Source: Paenibacillus sp. FSL K6-0276
GTDB taxonomy: Bacteria > Bacillota > Bacilli > Paenibacillales > Paenibacillaceae
Assembly: GCF_037977235.1 (NCBI RefSeq)
Contig: NZ_CP150276.1
Coordinates: 310,001 to 374,000, forward strand
Reading direction: 5' to 3'
DNA: 64,000 bases
This document shows positions 1 through 8,417 of this stretch, one piece after another; position 1 is the first letter of the stretch, and each line of letters begins with the position of its first letter. The translations under genes and the position numbers were made by a program. A model generated the notes under the pieces. That model made no database searches. It saw only the letters and a list, made by a program, of their open reading frames with translations, and was not told the DNA's origin.

Positions 1-936
1 AAGCTGTTTGATTTCATCCAGGTAAAGCTTAGTTCCACCTGTATTTGGGTAAATCCAGTTTCTCCACAATAGGTCATAGCTTAATGAAAAAGAGGGCTGA
101 TTCCGTAAGCGATCACGCGACTCCGTCAACATCTCGCGCCGCAAGTAGGAGAGTGTATCGATGACAAGTGGCCATAGATCTTGTTCTTGCTCTTGCTCGA
201 GAGATAGCGGGAGTACGCTTTTTAATAGACGTGTGATTACTTCCTGCAGTTCTGAAACCGCTACTTGCGTGTAATAGCCGAGTGATGAGGTGAAGGCGAC
301 CTGACCGGGTAGATTGGCGGAAGGCTTAGCCAGCTTTTCTAGAAGAAAAAGATGGGCATGCAGAGTGAATAGCTTGTCCATCTCCGGAAGTAATTTCGGC
401 TTAAATTTAGTAATGGAAGATAATGCTCGATCCACATATTCGGGATTCCGAGTGGTATGTGCCAGAGGCGTGATGCAGAATGCAAAATACTCGCGCCACT
501 CCGTGATTCCTCCGTTAGCGATCCGGCTGGCATGCTCTTTTAGCTGCTGCTGGCGCTTTCCATCGGATCCGACAGGGGAACTACTTGATGTTTTTGGGAG
601 AAAAGATGCGGCCTTGGCGTTAGCTAGAACTTGCACAGACCTATTCTGTTGTTCAGCATAACTTAGCAGTACGGCGGCCATATGCTTGCAATGACCTGAA
701 ACTGGGCAGTTACAGTGACACCGAGTGAAGCTGTCCAGATCAATGGAAACACGGTAATCCTCTCTACCTTCAACAAGTGCATTCATTTTAGCTGGTTCCG
801 TCATAGTGAACGAACGAACTCGGCTTTGCTTGTAATATTGGAACCCTCTTTTGAGGGTAAGATCATCGAAATAATAGGCGACATTCTGGATGAGCTTGCT
901 CCACTGCGTATCATCCATAGTATAGGTTGGTTGCAT
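1..936 (-). CDS. SWIM zinc-finger domain protein (5' part, cut by window edge)
   Basis: The frame is open from an ATG at 936 to the window edge (312 residues, no stop), so the C-terminus lies outside. A good ribosome site (AGGAGA) stands 8 bases upstream. A SWIM-type zinc-binding cluster is visible: C73, C75 and C77 followed by C83-K-H85, in the stretch RCHCNCPVSGHCKHMAAVL. SWIM domains are expected to bind DNA or protein partners. In Bacillus, a SWIM protein of this kind (YwqB) is encoded next to a SNF2-type helicase (YwqA); the same partner could lie just beyond the left edge, but that is inference. The rest is an alpha-helical region with no motif I recognise. The gene is divergent from the chaperone cluster. 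Confidence 0.85.
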   Translation of the reverse strand, partial: MQPTYTMDDTQWSKLIQNVAYYFDDLTLKRGFQYYKQSRVRSFTMTEPAKMNALVEGREDYRVSIDLDSFTRCHCNCPVSGHCKHMAAVLLSYAEQQNRSVQVLANAKAASFLPKTSSSSPVGSDGKRQQQLKEHASRIANGGITEWREYFAFCITPLAHTTRNPEYVDRALSSITKFKPKLLPEMDKLFTLHAHLFLLEKLAKPSANLPGQVAFTSSLGYYTQVAVSELQEVITRLLKSVLPLSLEQEQEQDLWPLVIDTLSYLRREMLTESRDRLRNQPSFSLSYDLLWRNWIYPNTGGTKLYLDEIKQL

Positions 937-1128
937 ACAATTGGTCTCCTGTAAGGAAAATGGTCGTTATTGTCTCTCATTATATCACTTCTTTTTGAGA
1001 AGGATTATTTGGCCTTGAAATGATTGTGGAGTTGCAGGCTTGTATTGAACGTGAGGCCTAAACATATAATAATCATACTGCTTGCTCCGATGGAGGGTTA
1101 ATGGTGAGTTTATGTAAGATCAAACAAA

Positions 1129-1145
1129 GGTCAAAAAAGGTCAAA
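1129..1145 (+). promoter_or_regulatory. Upstream CtsR-type operator
   Basis: Two direct heptads GGTCAAA separated by AAA match the CtsR consensus RGTCAAA-NAN-RGTCAAA exactly. A weaker heptad (GATCAAA, 1118-1124) lies four bases further upstream. CtsR is the Firmicute repressor of clp and other class III heat-shock genes. This copy is about 100 bp upstream of the mapped-by-eye promoter, so it may serve a second start site or cooperative binding; I found no convincing promoter at this copy. Confidence 0.8.
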
Positions 1146-1223
1146 TCATTAAAAAGGTTTAAATTTGTAATATGAAATCAGCTAATTCGCCTGAATTTGG
1201 CCGATAATTGGCTTAAATCGGTT

Positions 1224-1252
1224 TTGTTATTCCTCTGGTAGGGGACTATAAT
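1224..1252 (+). promoter_or_regulatory. SigA-type promoter of the hsp20 - J-protein - clpB cluster
   Basis: -35 TTGTTA (1224-1229), 17-base spacer, perfect -10 TATAAT (1247-1252). Transcription would start near 1259, directly at the downstream CtsR operator, which is the expected geometry for repression. It lies about 50 bases before the hsp20 start codon. Confidence 0.75.
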
Positions 1253-1261
1253 AAGGTCATA

Positions 1262-1278
1262 GGTCAAATAAAGTCAAA
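1262..1278 (+). promoter_or_regulatory. Promoter-proximal CtsR operator
   Basis: GGTCAAA (1262-1268), TAA, AGTCAAA (1272-1278): an exact match to RGTCAAA-NAN-RGTCAAA. It begins ten bases after the -10 box, so bound CtsR would cover the transcription start. Together with the site at 1129-1145 it makes the chaperone cluster a strong candidate for CtsR control. Confidence 0.88.
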
Positions 1279-1300
1279 GTCAATGAGAGGAGAATGGATA

Positions 1301-1768
1301 ATGTTTGATTTGGTTCCTTTTGGTAAACGTAGAGATGATGCTTTTGGTATGCTGGCTAAGTCCTTGAATGATGTTTTTCATGATGATTTTTTTGCACCGA
1401 TCAAGAGCTCCACGATGTCCTTTAGAACGGATATTCGCGAGAGTGAGCAGGCTTACCTGATTGAAGCTGAACTTCCTGGCTTTAAAAAAGAAGAAATCGA
1501 CATTGATTATGCCAGCCCTTACTTGACGATTAAAGCGGTGCGTAAGGAAGAGAATGCCGAGGAGAATAAAGAACATCAGATTGTACGCAGAGAACGTCGA
1601 TATGGCGAATATGTTCGTAGATTCTATGTTCAGGATATTGCAGAGGAAGAGATTCGCGCATCATTGAAAGACGGAGTGCTGAAGCTGGAAGTTCCAAAAC
1701 GGCAAAAACCTCAAGGTAAACGCATTGAGATTCAAGACAGCGATTCTACGGGTTCACAGTCTGAATAA
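1301..1768 (+). CDS. Hsp20/alpha-crystallin family small heat-shock protein
   Basis: A 155-residue protein with the alpha-crystallin domain in its middle and C-terminal part. It shows the strand motifs ELPGF and GVLKLEVPK (the G-x-L-x(n)-P-K signature near the end) and a charged, flexible C-terminal tail (SDSTGSQSE). Small heat-shock proteins are ATP-independent holdases that bind unfolding proteins in the cytoplasm and hand them to Hsp70/ClpB. An earlier in-frame ATG at 1283 was not chosen because the ribosome site GAGAGGAGAA lies inside it and is correctly spaced for 1301. It is the first gene of the CtsR-controlled cluster with a J-protein and ClpB, which fits a disaggregation role. Confidence 0.95.
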   Translation: MFDLVPFGKRRDDAFGMLAKSLNDVFHDDFFAPIKSSTMSFRTDIRESEQAYLIEAELPGFKKEEIDIDYASPYLTIKAVRKEENAEENKEHQIVRRERRYGEYVRRFYVQDIAEEEIRASLKDGVLKLEVPKRQKPQGKRIEIQDSDSTGSQSE

Positions 1769-1780
1769 GCATAGCTAAAA

Positions 1781-1798
1781 GCGGGAGGAAACTCCCGC
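1781..1798 (+). terminator. Hairpin between hsp20 and the J-domain gene
   Basis: A 7-bp GC-rich stem GCGGGAG/CTCCCGC with a GAAA tetraloop, 12 bases after the hsp20 stop. It lacks a T-run, so it is more likely an mRNA-stabilising or processing hairpin than a full terminator. It could raise hsp20 levels relative to the downstream genes. Confidence 0.45.
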
Positions 1799-1948
1799 AC
1801 AGCATCTTAGAAGCGGACACCGAACTTTTAATATATTGGTTAAGAGTAGAAGGCGCATTGTAGTGGAGGATTCCGGCTATGGTGCGTCTTTTCTCGGAAT
1901 TGAACGGCGAGGGAATTAAGATAAACGTTTTGAAAGGAGGGATCCAGG

Positions 1949-2956
1949 GTGGCTAACAAAAGCTATTATGATGCCTTGGGCGTGAGTAAAACAGCTACCA
2001 AACAGGAAATCAAGAAGGCTTATCAAAAGCTGGCCAAGAAGTGGCATCCTGATGTGAACAAAGCCCCTGAGGCAGAGGCGAAGTTCAAGGAAGCGGCTGA
2101 AGCCTATGAAGTTCTAGGTAATGAGGAAAAGCGAAAGCTTTACGATGAAGAACAACTGTATGGTGCTCAGCGTGGCAGAGCTGGTGGAGGTGCGACGAGT
2201 GGGGCCTCTTCGTGGGATTCAAACTTTGGTGGAAGCTGGAGCGGTGGAACTTATTCTGCAGGAGGTTCTGGTATTTCAGAGGAAGATTTGTTCGGAATGT
2301 TTTTTGGGAATCGGGGATCGGCGGATCGAGCTGGCTTTGATTTCTTTTCTAGTAGTGGTAGTGGGCGTTCGAACGGCAATCCATGGGGTGAGGACCGCAG
2401 TACGATGCAGGCGCAGCTGGATATTACGTTGGAGCAGGCCTATAAGGGAGCAACTGTAAGAGTACAGATCGGCGATAAAGCTGTGGATGTTAACATTCCG
2501 CCAAGATCCTATGAAGGCATGCTTATGAAAATCGATGGTAACACTCCGGGTGGCATAGCTTCGGGTAGCGATGTACTGCTGGCACTTCATATCCTTCCTC
2601 ATGATATTTACGAGATTCGCGATGGCGACTTATACGGCGTAGTTGAAGTTGCTCCATGGCAAGCGGTATTGGGTGGAGAGGTGAAGGTTCCATTACCGGG
2701 TGGAGGGGCAGTGAAATTGAAGATTCCTGCAGGAATTCAGAGTGGCAAAACGCTGCGCATCCCCGGCAAAGGCTTGAAACGTGAGAATGGTTCGAACGGC
2801 GATATTTTATTTGAAATTGAGATTGTTATCCCTGAACCAACCAGCGAGGCGGAGAAGAGTTTATACCGTAAACTAGCTGAATCCAGCCGTTTCGAGGCCA
2901 GAGCTAAACGCCAAAGCGTTGGTGCGCAGCGCCGGAGGGCTAAAGTGGGTAATTAA
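1949..2956 (+). CDS. J-domain co-chaperone of the DnaJ/CbpA type without zinc finger
   Basis: A 335-residue protein. Residues 4-70 form a J-domain with the HPD motif (KWHPDVNK) that stimulates DnaK ATPase. Next comes a Gly/Ser-rich linker (about 75-145), then a DnaJ C-terminal substrate-binding region (about 150-315). The four CxxCxGxG repeats of DnaJ itself are absent, so this is a type II/CbpA-like J-protein. Start GTG at 1949 with AAAGGAGG eight bases upstream. It sits between hsp20 and clpB, so a role in feeding aggregated proteins to DnaK/ClpB is likely. Confidence 0.93.
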   Translation: MANKSYYDALGVSKTATKQEIKKAYQKLAKKWHPDVNKAPEAEAKFKEAAEAYEVLGNEEKRKLYDEEQLYGAQRGRAGGGATSGASSWDSNFGGSWSGGTYSAGGSGISEEDLFGMFFGNRGSADRAGFDFFSSSGSGRSNGNPWGEDRSTMQAQLDITLEQAYKGATVRVQIGDKAVDVNIPPRSYEGMLMKIDGNTPGGIASGSDVLLALHILPHDIYEIRDGDLYGVVEVAPWQAVLGGEVKVPLPGGGAVKLKIPAGIQSGKTLRIPGKGLKRENGSNGDILFEIEIVIPEPTSEAEKSLYRKLAESSRFEARAKRQSVGAQRRRAKVGN

Positions 2957-3105
2957 TAGATAGGTAGAGGTAATTTCGTATGTTCGAGATCAACTCTAGT
3001 TGGTGAATATGGTAAATGGAATGCTAGTTGTAGGATAGTAACTTGATTTGAAACTAACTTATAGAAGAAATCTTTGCTGAAACGATGAAGATCGGCTCGA
3101 TGGGC

Positions 3106-3411
3106 GAGAAGAAGGGTGAAAGTACTTTAGAATGTGCCGAATTTGGCTCGATGAGCGAAAAGAAAGGCAAAAATGCCTCTGAATACGCCCAATTCGGCTC
3201 AACACCCGAAATGTACGGTAAAAATCCCGTAGAATCCGCCAAATCTAGCTCGATACCCGAAATGTACGGTAAAAATCCCGCAGATTGCGCCAAATCTGGC
3301 TCAAAGCCCGAAATGTACGGTAAAAATCCCGTAGATTCGCCGAATTCGGCTCAACGCCCAAAAATTAATGGTATAAATCCCGCTAAATTAACCTATTCCC
3401 GGCCAAAACAG
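3106..3411 (+). repeat. Tandem array of 51-bp repeats between the J-domain gene and clpB (6 units)
   Basis: Six head-to-tail units on an exact 51-base grid (3106, 3157, 3208, 3259, 3310, 3361). The first two are of one type (core AAAGGCAAAAATGCC) and the next three of another (core TACGGTAAAAATCCCGTA); the last is degenerate. Each unit holds a short inverted repeat around an A/T-rich loop, followed by a less conserved stretch ending in GGCTC. Because 51 is a multiple of three and the unit lacks stops, open frames of 79-117 codons appear on both strands; I do not regard them as genes. The same family forms the array at 47.76-48.41 kb. The array lies in the probable hsp20-clpB transcript and ends about 40 bases before clpB. 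Confidence 0.9.
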
Positions 3412-3453
3412 CCGATCCAATATATCATTCCTAAATAGAAAGGTGAGAGAGCT

Positions 3454-6096
3454 ATGGATTTCAACAAACTTACTCAAAAGCTGCAGGAAGCAGTGGCTGC
3501 GGCGCAGTCGCTTGCTTCGGGCAGCGGTCATCAGGAGATCGATAATCTCCATCTCTTAAAAGCGTTACTCCAGCAGCAAGAAGGCTTGCTGCCAAGATTG
3601 CTGCAAAAGATGAATATCCCCGTAGCTGAAATGCTGCGAAGCACGGATGAACTGCTTCAGCATAAGCCGAGCATAAGTGGTTCAGGAGCAGGCACGGTAC
3701 GGCGTTATGCTTCGCCATCACTGATTCATTTGCTGGAACAGGCGGAGAAGGAAGCAGCGAAGATGCAGGATGAGTTTGTCTCCGTTGAGCATGCTGTACT
3801 GGCCATGGTGTCGGATTCGAGCAGGGACAATCGAGAGCTGCGTGATCTTTTTGTTAGTCGTGGATTAACACGCGAGAAGCTGATGTCTATACTTGCTGAG
3901 ATTCGGGGGCATCAGCGTGTAACGAGTCGGGAGCCAGAGGCTACTTATGAGGTTCTGGAGAAATACGGACGTGATCTTGTGGCAGAGGTTCGAGCTGGCA
4001 AGATCGATCCAGTCATTGGACGTGATGCAGAGATACGCCGCGTGATCCGAATTCTGTCCCGTAAAACGAAGAATAACCCTGTGCTGATTGGGGAGCCAGG
4101 TGTAGGTAAAACAGCGATTGTAGAAGGCTTGGCTCACCGGATTGTACGCAAAGACGTACCGGAGGGTCTGAAGGATAAGACGATTTTCTCACTGGATATG
4201 AGTTCCCTTGTGGCAGGTGCGAAGTTCCGTGGTGAATTCGAGGAGCGCCTTCAGGCGGTATTGAGGGAAGTTCGCGAAAGTAACGGCCGTATTATTCTCT
4301 TTATTGATGAGCTCCACACGATTGTGGGCGCAGGTAAAACTGAAGGCTCGATGGATGCGGGCAATATGCTGAAGCCGATGTTGGCTCGGGGTGAACTGCA
4401 TTGTATTGGTGCGACCACGCTTGATGAATACCGCAAATATATTGAGAAGGACCCGGCGTTAGAACGCCGTTTCCAGCAGGTGCTGGTCAGCGAACCGGAT
4501 GTGGAGGATACGATCTCCATTTTGCGCGGTCTGAAGGAACGATTCGAAGTCCATCACGGGGTCAAAATCCATGACAGCGCCCTCGTGGCTGCAGGAGTTC
4601 TGTCTAACCGCTACATCACGGATCGTTTTTTGCCGGATAAAGCTATTGACCTTGTGGATGAAGCCTGCGCAATGATCCGCACGGAAATCGACTCCATGCC
4701 GGGTGAGATGGATGAAGTGACACGTCGTCTGATGCAGATGGAGATTGAAGAAGCCGCGCTCAAAAAAGAAACCGATGACGCCAGCAAACGTCGTCTGGAA
4801 ATCTTACAACGCGAACTCGCCGATCTTAAGGAGAAGCAGCTTGGGATGACGGCGCGCTGGGAGAAGGAAAAGTTAGCGATCCAAGGCATCCGCGACATCA
4901 AAAAACGGCTGGAGCAAGCCCGCAAGGATCTGGTCGATGCACAGGAAGAATACGATCTTAATAAATCGGCGGAATTGAGCTATGGCATCATTCCTGATCT
5001 AGAGCGGCAATTGAAAGCAGCGGAAGAAGCGGCACAGCAGGATCAGGATACAAGATTGCTGCGTGAAGCCGTAACTGAAGAGGAGATCGCGGATATCGTC
5101 TCTCGCTGGACGGGCGTGCCAGTTAGCAGACTGATAGAAGGCGAACGGGATAAGCTGCTACGTCTGGAAGAAACGCTGCATGAACGGGTTGTGGGGCAGG
5201 ACGAAGCCGTCAGTCTGGTAGCTGATGCCGTACTTCGTGCGAGAGCCGGGATCAAGGATCCGAATCGGCCGATCGGTTCCTTCCTGTTCCTCGGTCCGAC
5301 TGGCGTAGGGAAGACGGAGCTGGCTAAATCGCTCGCGGTCTCTCTCTTTGATCGCGAAGATGGCATGATCCGTATAGATATGTCGGAGTATATGGAAAAA
5401 CACAGTGTTTCTCGCTTGGTCGGTGCACCTCCGGGATATGTTGGATATGAGGAGGGCGGCCAACTTACAGAAGCCGTGCGGCGTCAGCCTTATACGGTAG
5501 TGCTGCTAGATGAAGTGGAGAAGGCGCATCCTGATGTATTTAACATTCTGCTACAGCTGCTTGATGATGGACGTCTGACCGATTCACAAGGGCGGATGGT
5601 TGACTTCAAGAACACGATCATTATTATGACCTCAAATATCGGCTCACCACATTTAATTCAAGGCACCGATGAGAAAGGTCAGCTTACGGATGCTGCCAAA
5701 GACAGAGTAATGAAGGAACTAAGTGGTCATTTCCGTCCAGAGTTCCTGAACCGGGTAGATGACATTGTGATGTTCAAGCCGCTGACCCTGGGCGAGATTG
5801 AAAAAATCGTGGACAAACTGGTAGACGGATTACGTCTACGTCTTGCAGAACGGGAGATTGGTCTTCATTTAACTGAGCCGGCGGTACGTTTTATCGCTAA
5901 GGAAGGTTTTGATCCTGTGTATGGGGCGAGACCGCTGAAACGCTTCATCCAGCGTAGTCTGGAGACCCGTGTGGCACGTGCGATCATTGCTGGCGAAGCC
6001 GCAGAGGGTTCAGTGATTCAAGTAGATGAATCCGGCGGCGAACTGACGGTGTCCATTATGAAGCCTGATGTCGATGAACCACAGCGTTCTGAATAA
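3454..6096 (+). CDS. clpB: ATP-dependent chaperone ClpB (protein disaggregase)
   Basis: An 880-residue Hsp100 protein of full length. It has a Clp N domain (about 1-145) and a first AAA+ module with Walker A GEPGVGKT (213-220) and the Walker B stretch LFIDELH near 283. A long coiled-coil middle domain follows (about 400-530, rich in Lys/Glu), the feature that separates ClpB from ClpC/ClpA. The second AAA+ module has GPTGVGKT (about 614-621) and LLDEVEKAH near 685. No ClpP-docking loop is expected. ClpB threads aggregated proteins through its hexamer together with DnaK. Start ATG 3454 follows AAAGGTGAGAG. It is probably co-transcribed from the CtsR promoter, with its own 5' region separated from the J-protein by the repeat array. 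Confidence 0.97.
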   Translation: MDFNKLTQKLQEAVAAAQSLASGSGHQEIDNLHLLKALLQQQEGLLPRLLQKMNIPVAEMLRSTDELLQHKPSISGSGAGTVRRYASPSLIHLLEQAEKEAAKMQDEFVSVEHAVLAMVSDSSRDNRELRDLFVSRGLTREKLMSILAEIRGHQRVTSREPEATYEVLEKYGRDLVAEVRAGKIDPVIGRDAEIRRVIRILSRKTKNNPVLIGEPGVGKTAIVEGLAHRIVRKDVPEGLKDKTIFSLDMSSLVAGAKFRGEFEERLQAVLREVRESNGRIILFIDELHTIVGAGKTEGSMDAGNMLKPMLARGELHCIGATTLDEYRKYIEKDPALERRFQQVLVSEPDVEDTISILRGLKERFEVHHGVKIHDSALVAAGVLSNRYITDRFLPDKAIDLVDEACAMIRTEIDSMPGEMDEVTRRLMQMEIEEAALKKETDDASKRRLEILQRELADLKEKQLGMTARWEKEKLAIQGIRDIKKRLEQARKDLVDAQEEYDLNKSAELSYGIIPDLERQLKAAEEAAQQDQDTRLLREAVTEEEIADIVSRWTGVPVSRLIEGERDKLLRLEETLHERVVGQDEAVSLVADAVLRARAGIKDPNRPIGSFLFLGPTGVGKTELAKSLAVSLFDREDGMIRIDMSEYMEKHSVSRLVGAPPGYVGYEEGGQLTEAVRRQPYTVVLLDEVEKAHPDVFNILLQLLDDGRLTDSQGRMVDFKNTIIIMTSNIGSPHLIQGTDEKGQLTDAAKDRVMKELSGHFRPEFLNRVDDIVMFKPLTLGEIEKIVDKLVDGLRLRLAEREIGLHLTEPAVRFIAKEGFDPVYGARPLKRFIQRSLETRVARAIIAGEAAEGSVIQVDESGGELTVSIMKPDVDEPQRSE

Positions 6097-6152
6097 GAAG
6101 AAGTTAGCGAAACGGGATACTATCGCTTCAAATACAATAAAGAAATAAAAAA

Positions 6153-6193
6153 GGCGTTCACAAAGCCGTTAAGGTTTTGTGGACGCCCTTTTT
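6153..6193 (+). terminator. Terminator of the clpB cluster
   Basis: Long stem formed by GGCGTTCACAAAGCC and GGTTTTGTGGACGCC, followed by CTTTTT. It starts 56 bases after the clpB stop. Confidence 0.85.
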
Positions 6194-6199
6194 GAAAAT

Positions 6200-6296
6200 A
6201 TTAGAAAGTATAAGTTTTTCACCTATACTTTATGTCTAATGTTTCTCGCATAAAAGCTTACCATTCTAATAGGGATGCCGAAGGCGTTTATGCTTG
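6200..6296 (+). repeat. Dispersed two-hairpin element, copy 1
   Basis: First hairpin: ATTAGA-AAGTATA paired with TATACTTT...TCTAAT. Then the conserved spacer TTTCTCGC (6242-6249), then a second hairpin with outer arms GCATAAA/TTTATGC and an inner GCCGAAGGC mini-stem, ending in TTTATGCTTG. Copies 2 (37998-38095) and 3 (53957-54056, opposite strand) share the layout and align over the second half. It lies between the clpB terminator and the stop codon of the convergent glycosyltransferase. Confidence 0.75.
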
Positions 6297-6307
6297 TCGT
6301 ATTACAC

Positions 6308-7870
6308 TCACTCTACCCAAGGAATTAAATGAGGGTGTTCATCCAGAATGGACAGGTATTGCTCCTTCCACTGGCCTAGATGCTTGAGTCTCAAGTTGCT
6401 TAGCTGATGGGGGAGCTCGAAAATATTTTCCGGAAAACGTCCGCAATGCTGTGGCGATTCGTTCCATACGTAGTTGAAGTCCTCCTTGTAGCGGAGCAAA
6501 AACGGACGATAGTTCAAATGGGGGCGCCAGTAAATAGCTTCCCTGTAATGGTCCGCGTTCCATAAATCGTAAAGACGGAAACAGAATAAATCGACCTCAT
6601 TGGCGTACAGCAAGGGTTCGAGATTTGCAGCAAAACTCGCTTCAAAGATTTCGTCTGCGTCCAGATTCAGAATCCACTCGGGATTCGTTTTTAGAACCTC
6701 TTCCCATTGCTGCTTTCGCAGCTCAATTTTATTGCTGAATTTGGATTTGGTGTTGTGAATGAGATGAACGGGAATGCCTTCAAGAGTCTCCAAGCAGATG
6801 GCTGCTGAATTATCGGTGCTACCATCATCAATAATGACGGCCTCGTCGATATATTTGCGATGCTCTTCCAGAACCTGTCGCAGAAAGCGCCCACTTTCAT
6901 TTTTTACAACCATGGTGAGGGTTAGCTTAGGTCGCTTTCTGGTCGTGGGGACAGTTTCCTTGAAACTTTCGTTGTCTGTTATGGATGTCGGCTCTGCCAA
7001 TATAGGTACTTCCTCCGTAGATAAACTGCTCTCAGACTCAGTAGAGTCGGCCCCGGCCTCCGTAGTTTCTCTGATAAAATCCTCAACTTTACTTAAATCA
7101 CTGTCTCTATACAAATGCAGCGCGGGATAATGAGTATCGACGAACAGGGGGATGCCAAGGGCTGCGGCACGAATGCAGAAATGACGATCCTCTCCCCAGT
7201 ACGAAATGTTGCGAATCTGATTGTAGCTAACCCCAGCTTTTATCGCATGCTGGCTGATCAATGTACAAGCCCCAAGACCGCCAACTTCATAGATTCCAGG
7301 ATTTCTCAGCTCAGCTATGAACTCATGAAATCTGCGGTTGATCTCCTCTGGTTGCAGCTTTTCGCCTGGCAGTAGCTTCCACTGATTGTATTCGTCATGC
7401 ATCCATACCTGTGGTTGAAACATGGTCTCTGGCTGCCACTGTGTCCAGAATATCTCTGAAATAATATCCTTGTTTGTACCTATGAGATGTCTTAGTGTAT
7501 CGGGATGGAGAATGAGATCGGAGTCGATCAGGAACAAGTAGTCATAGTTCAGGGTCTGAGCTCGGTTGATCATGAGATTCTTGAAGTCGGCTACTTTCCA
7601 GACCAAATCGGAATTCCAAAAGTGGGTGATATCATTGCGAATGTACGCATCGTGAAAGCCGGAGCTGTGAAGATAAATATGATCACCCATGCTTTTGAAT
7701 TCCTGAAGCAGCCGGCTGGATTCTTCATCGTCATTATCATCAATCAGATGGAAATCTAGATCGATATTATCTAGGTTCAGGCGTTGCAGGGAATTCAGAA
7801 ATTCTCGCAAAACCATAGGCTTCTGGTGGATGGGGCTGCCAATTAATACGCGTGTCTTATTCACTTTCAT
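6308..7870 (-). CDS. Two-domain glycosyltransferase family 2 protein
   Basis: A 520-residue cytoplasmic protein with two glycosyltransferase-like domains. The N-terminal one (about 5-260) carries LIDSDL with a DSD metal-binding motif at 116-118. The C-terminal one (about 312-500) starts LTLTMVVKNES, has IIDDGSTDNS and a DADE motif near 405, which is the classic GT-A fold signature. A Ser/Thr/Glu-rich linker of some 40 residues joins them. Such proteins transfer sugars from nucleotide donors to surface glycans; the acceptor cannot be read. ATG at 7870 has a strong AAGGAGG site. There are no glycan genes beside it, so it seems monocistronic and convergent with clpB. Confidence 0.87.
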   Translation of the reverse strand: MKVNKTRVLIGSPIHQKPMVLREFLNSLQRLNLDNIDLDFHLIDDNDDEESSRLLQEFKSMGDHIYLHSSGFHDAYIRNDITHFWNSDLVWKVADFKNLMINRAQTLNYDYLFLIDSDLILHPDTLRHLIGTNKDIISEIFWTQWQPETMFQPQVWMHDEYNQWKLLPGEKLQPEEINRRFHEFIAELRNPGIYEVGGLGACTLISQHAIKAGVSYNQIRNISYWGEDRHFCIRAAALGIPLFVDTHYPALHLYRDSDLSKVEDFIRETTEAGADSTESESSLSTEEVPILAEPTSITDNESFKETVPTTRKRPKLTLTMVVKNESGRFLRQVLEEHRKYIDEAVIIDDGSTDNSAAICLETLEGIPVHLIHNTKSKFSNKIELRKQQWEEVLKTNPEWILNLDADEIFEASFAANLEPLLYANEVDLFCFRLYDLWNADHYREAIYWRPHLNYRPFLLRYKEDFNYVWNESPQHCGRFPENIFELPHQLSNLRLKHLGQWKEQYLSILDEHPHLIPWVE

Positions 7871-8064
7871 TACGGCCTCCTTGGGGGACTCTCTCTCGCT
7901 CTGAGAGGTATTCGTATGTTCTCAATATATTTACAGGGGGCGGTATTAATCCTTATTTTTTCTAGGGCGCTATAGTAAATAAATGTTTGATATATTAATT
8001 AGTAACGATCTGCTGTACAATAACCGAATAATTAGATATAAATGACAACTTGAAGAGCAAAGAA

Positions 8065-8266
8065 ATGAGGACCGTGGACAAGTCACCACTAAAAGTGCTG
8101 CAGTTAATCAATCTGTTACTGGCCATGAATCCTCGTGCGAATGTGTTCTGGTATGATGCAAATGGTGAGTTATTGACCACTGCTGGACGAGGATGTTGAG
8201 GAAATATATGCACCGGAAGAGACAGCGAAGACTAAAGCTCATATTGTTGGGCCGGACAGAGCGTAG
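8065..8266 (+). pseudogene. Small frameshifted ORF relic in the 7.9-8.4 kb gap
   Basis: The 547-base gap between the glycosyltransferase and oppA contains a coding-like stretch split by a shift. The first frame reads from ATG 8065 to TGA 8197-8199 (44 residues, including NPRANVFWYDANGEL). From about 8175 a +1 frame continues sensibly (LLDEDVEEIYAPEETAK) to a TAG at 8264-8266. A single-base insertion or similar shift near 8175 would restore one protein of about 67 residues. I do not recognise the family. No strong ribosome site precedes it, which fits a decayed gene. The rest of the gap shows nothing I can name. Confidence 0.4.
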
Positions 8267-8417
8267 GAGGTAAGGGATTATAATGAAAGAGGTTAAGATC
8301 ATGAATTCCCTCAATATTACATTAATGTGAAATGCTATCCATTGTAATTCCTAGTATTCCGATATACAATATAAAAAACACAAGCGAAGCAGAATATGGA
8401 TTACGGGGGAGAAACTT

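Noticed and set aside
1045..1070. Second promoter upstream of the distal CtsR site (TTGAAC ... TATAAT)
   Set aside because: The spacer is only 14 bases; no better -35 was found at 16-18 bases.
3054..3438. Open frames of 79 and 117 codons on both strands over the 3.1-kb array
   Set aside because: They arise because the repeat unit is 51 bases without stops; both strands stay open and neither has a convincing ribosome site.
5043..5463. Minus-strand frames inside clpB
   Set aside because: Antisense to highly conserved ClpB motifs; Ser/Arg-rich composition typical of shadow frames.
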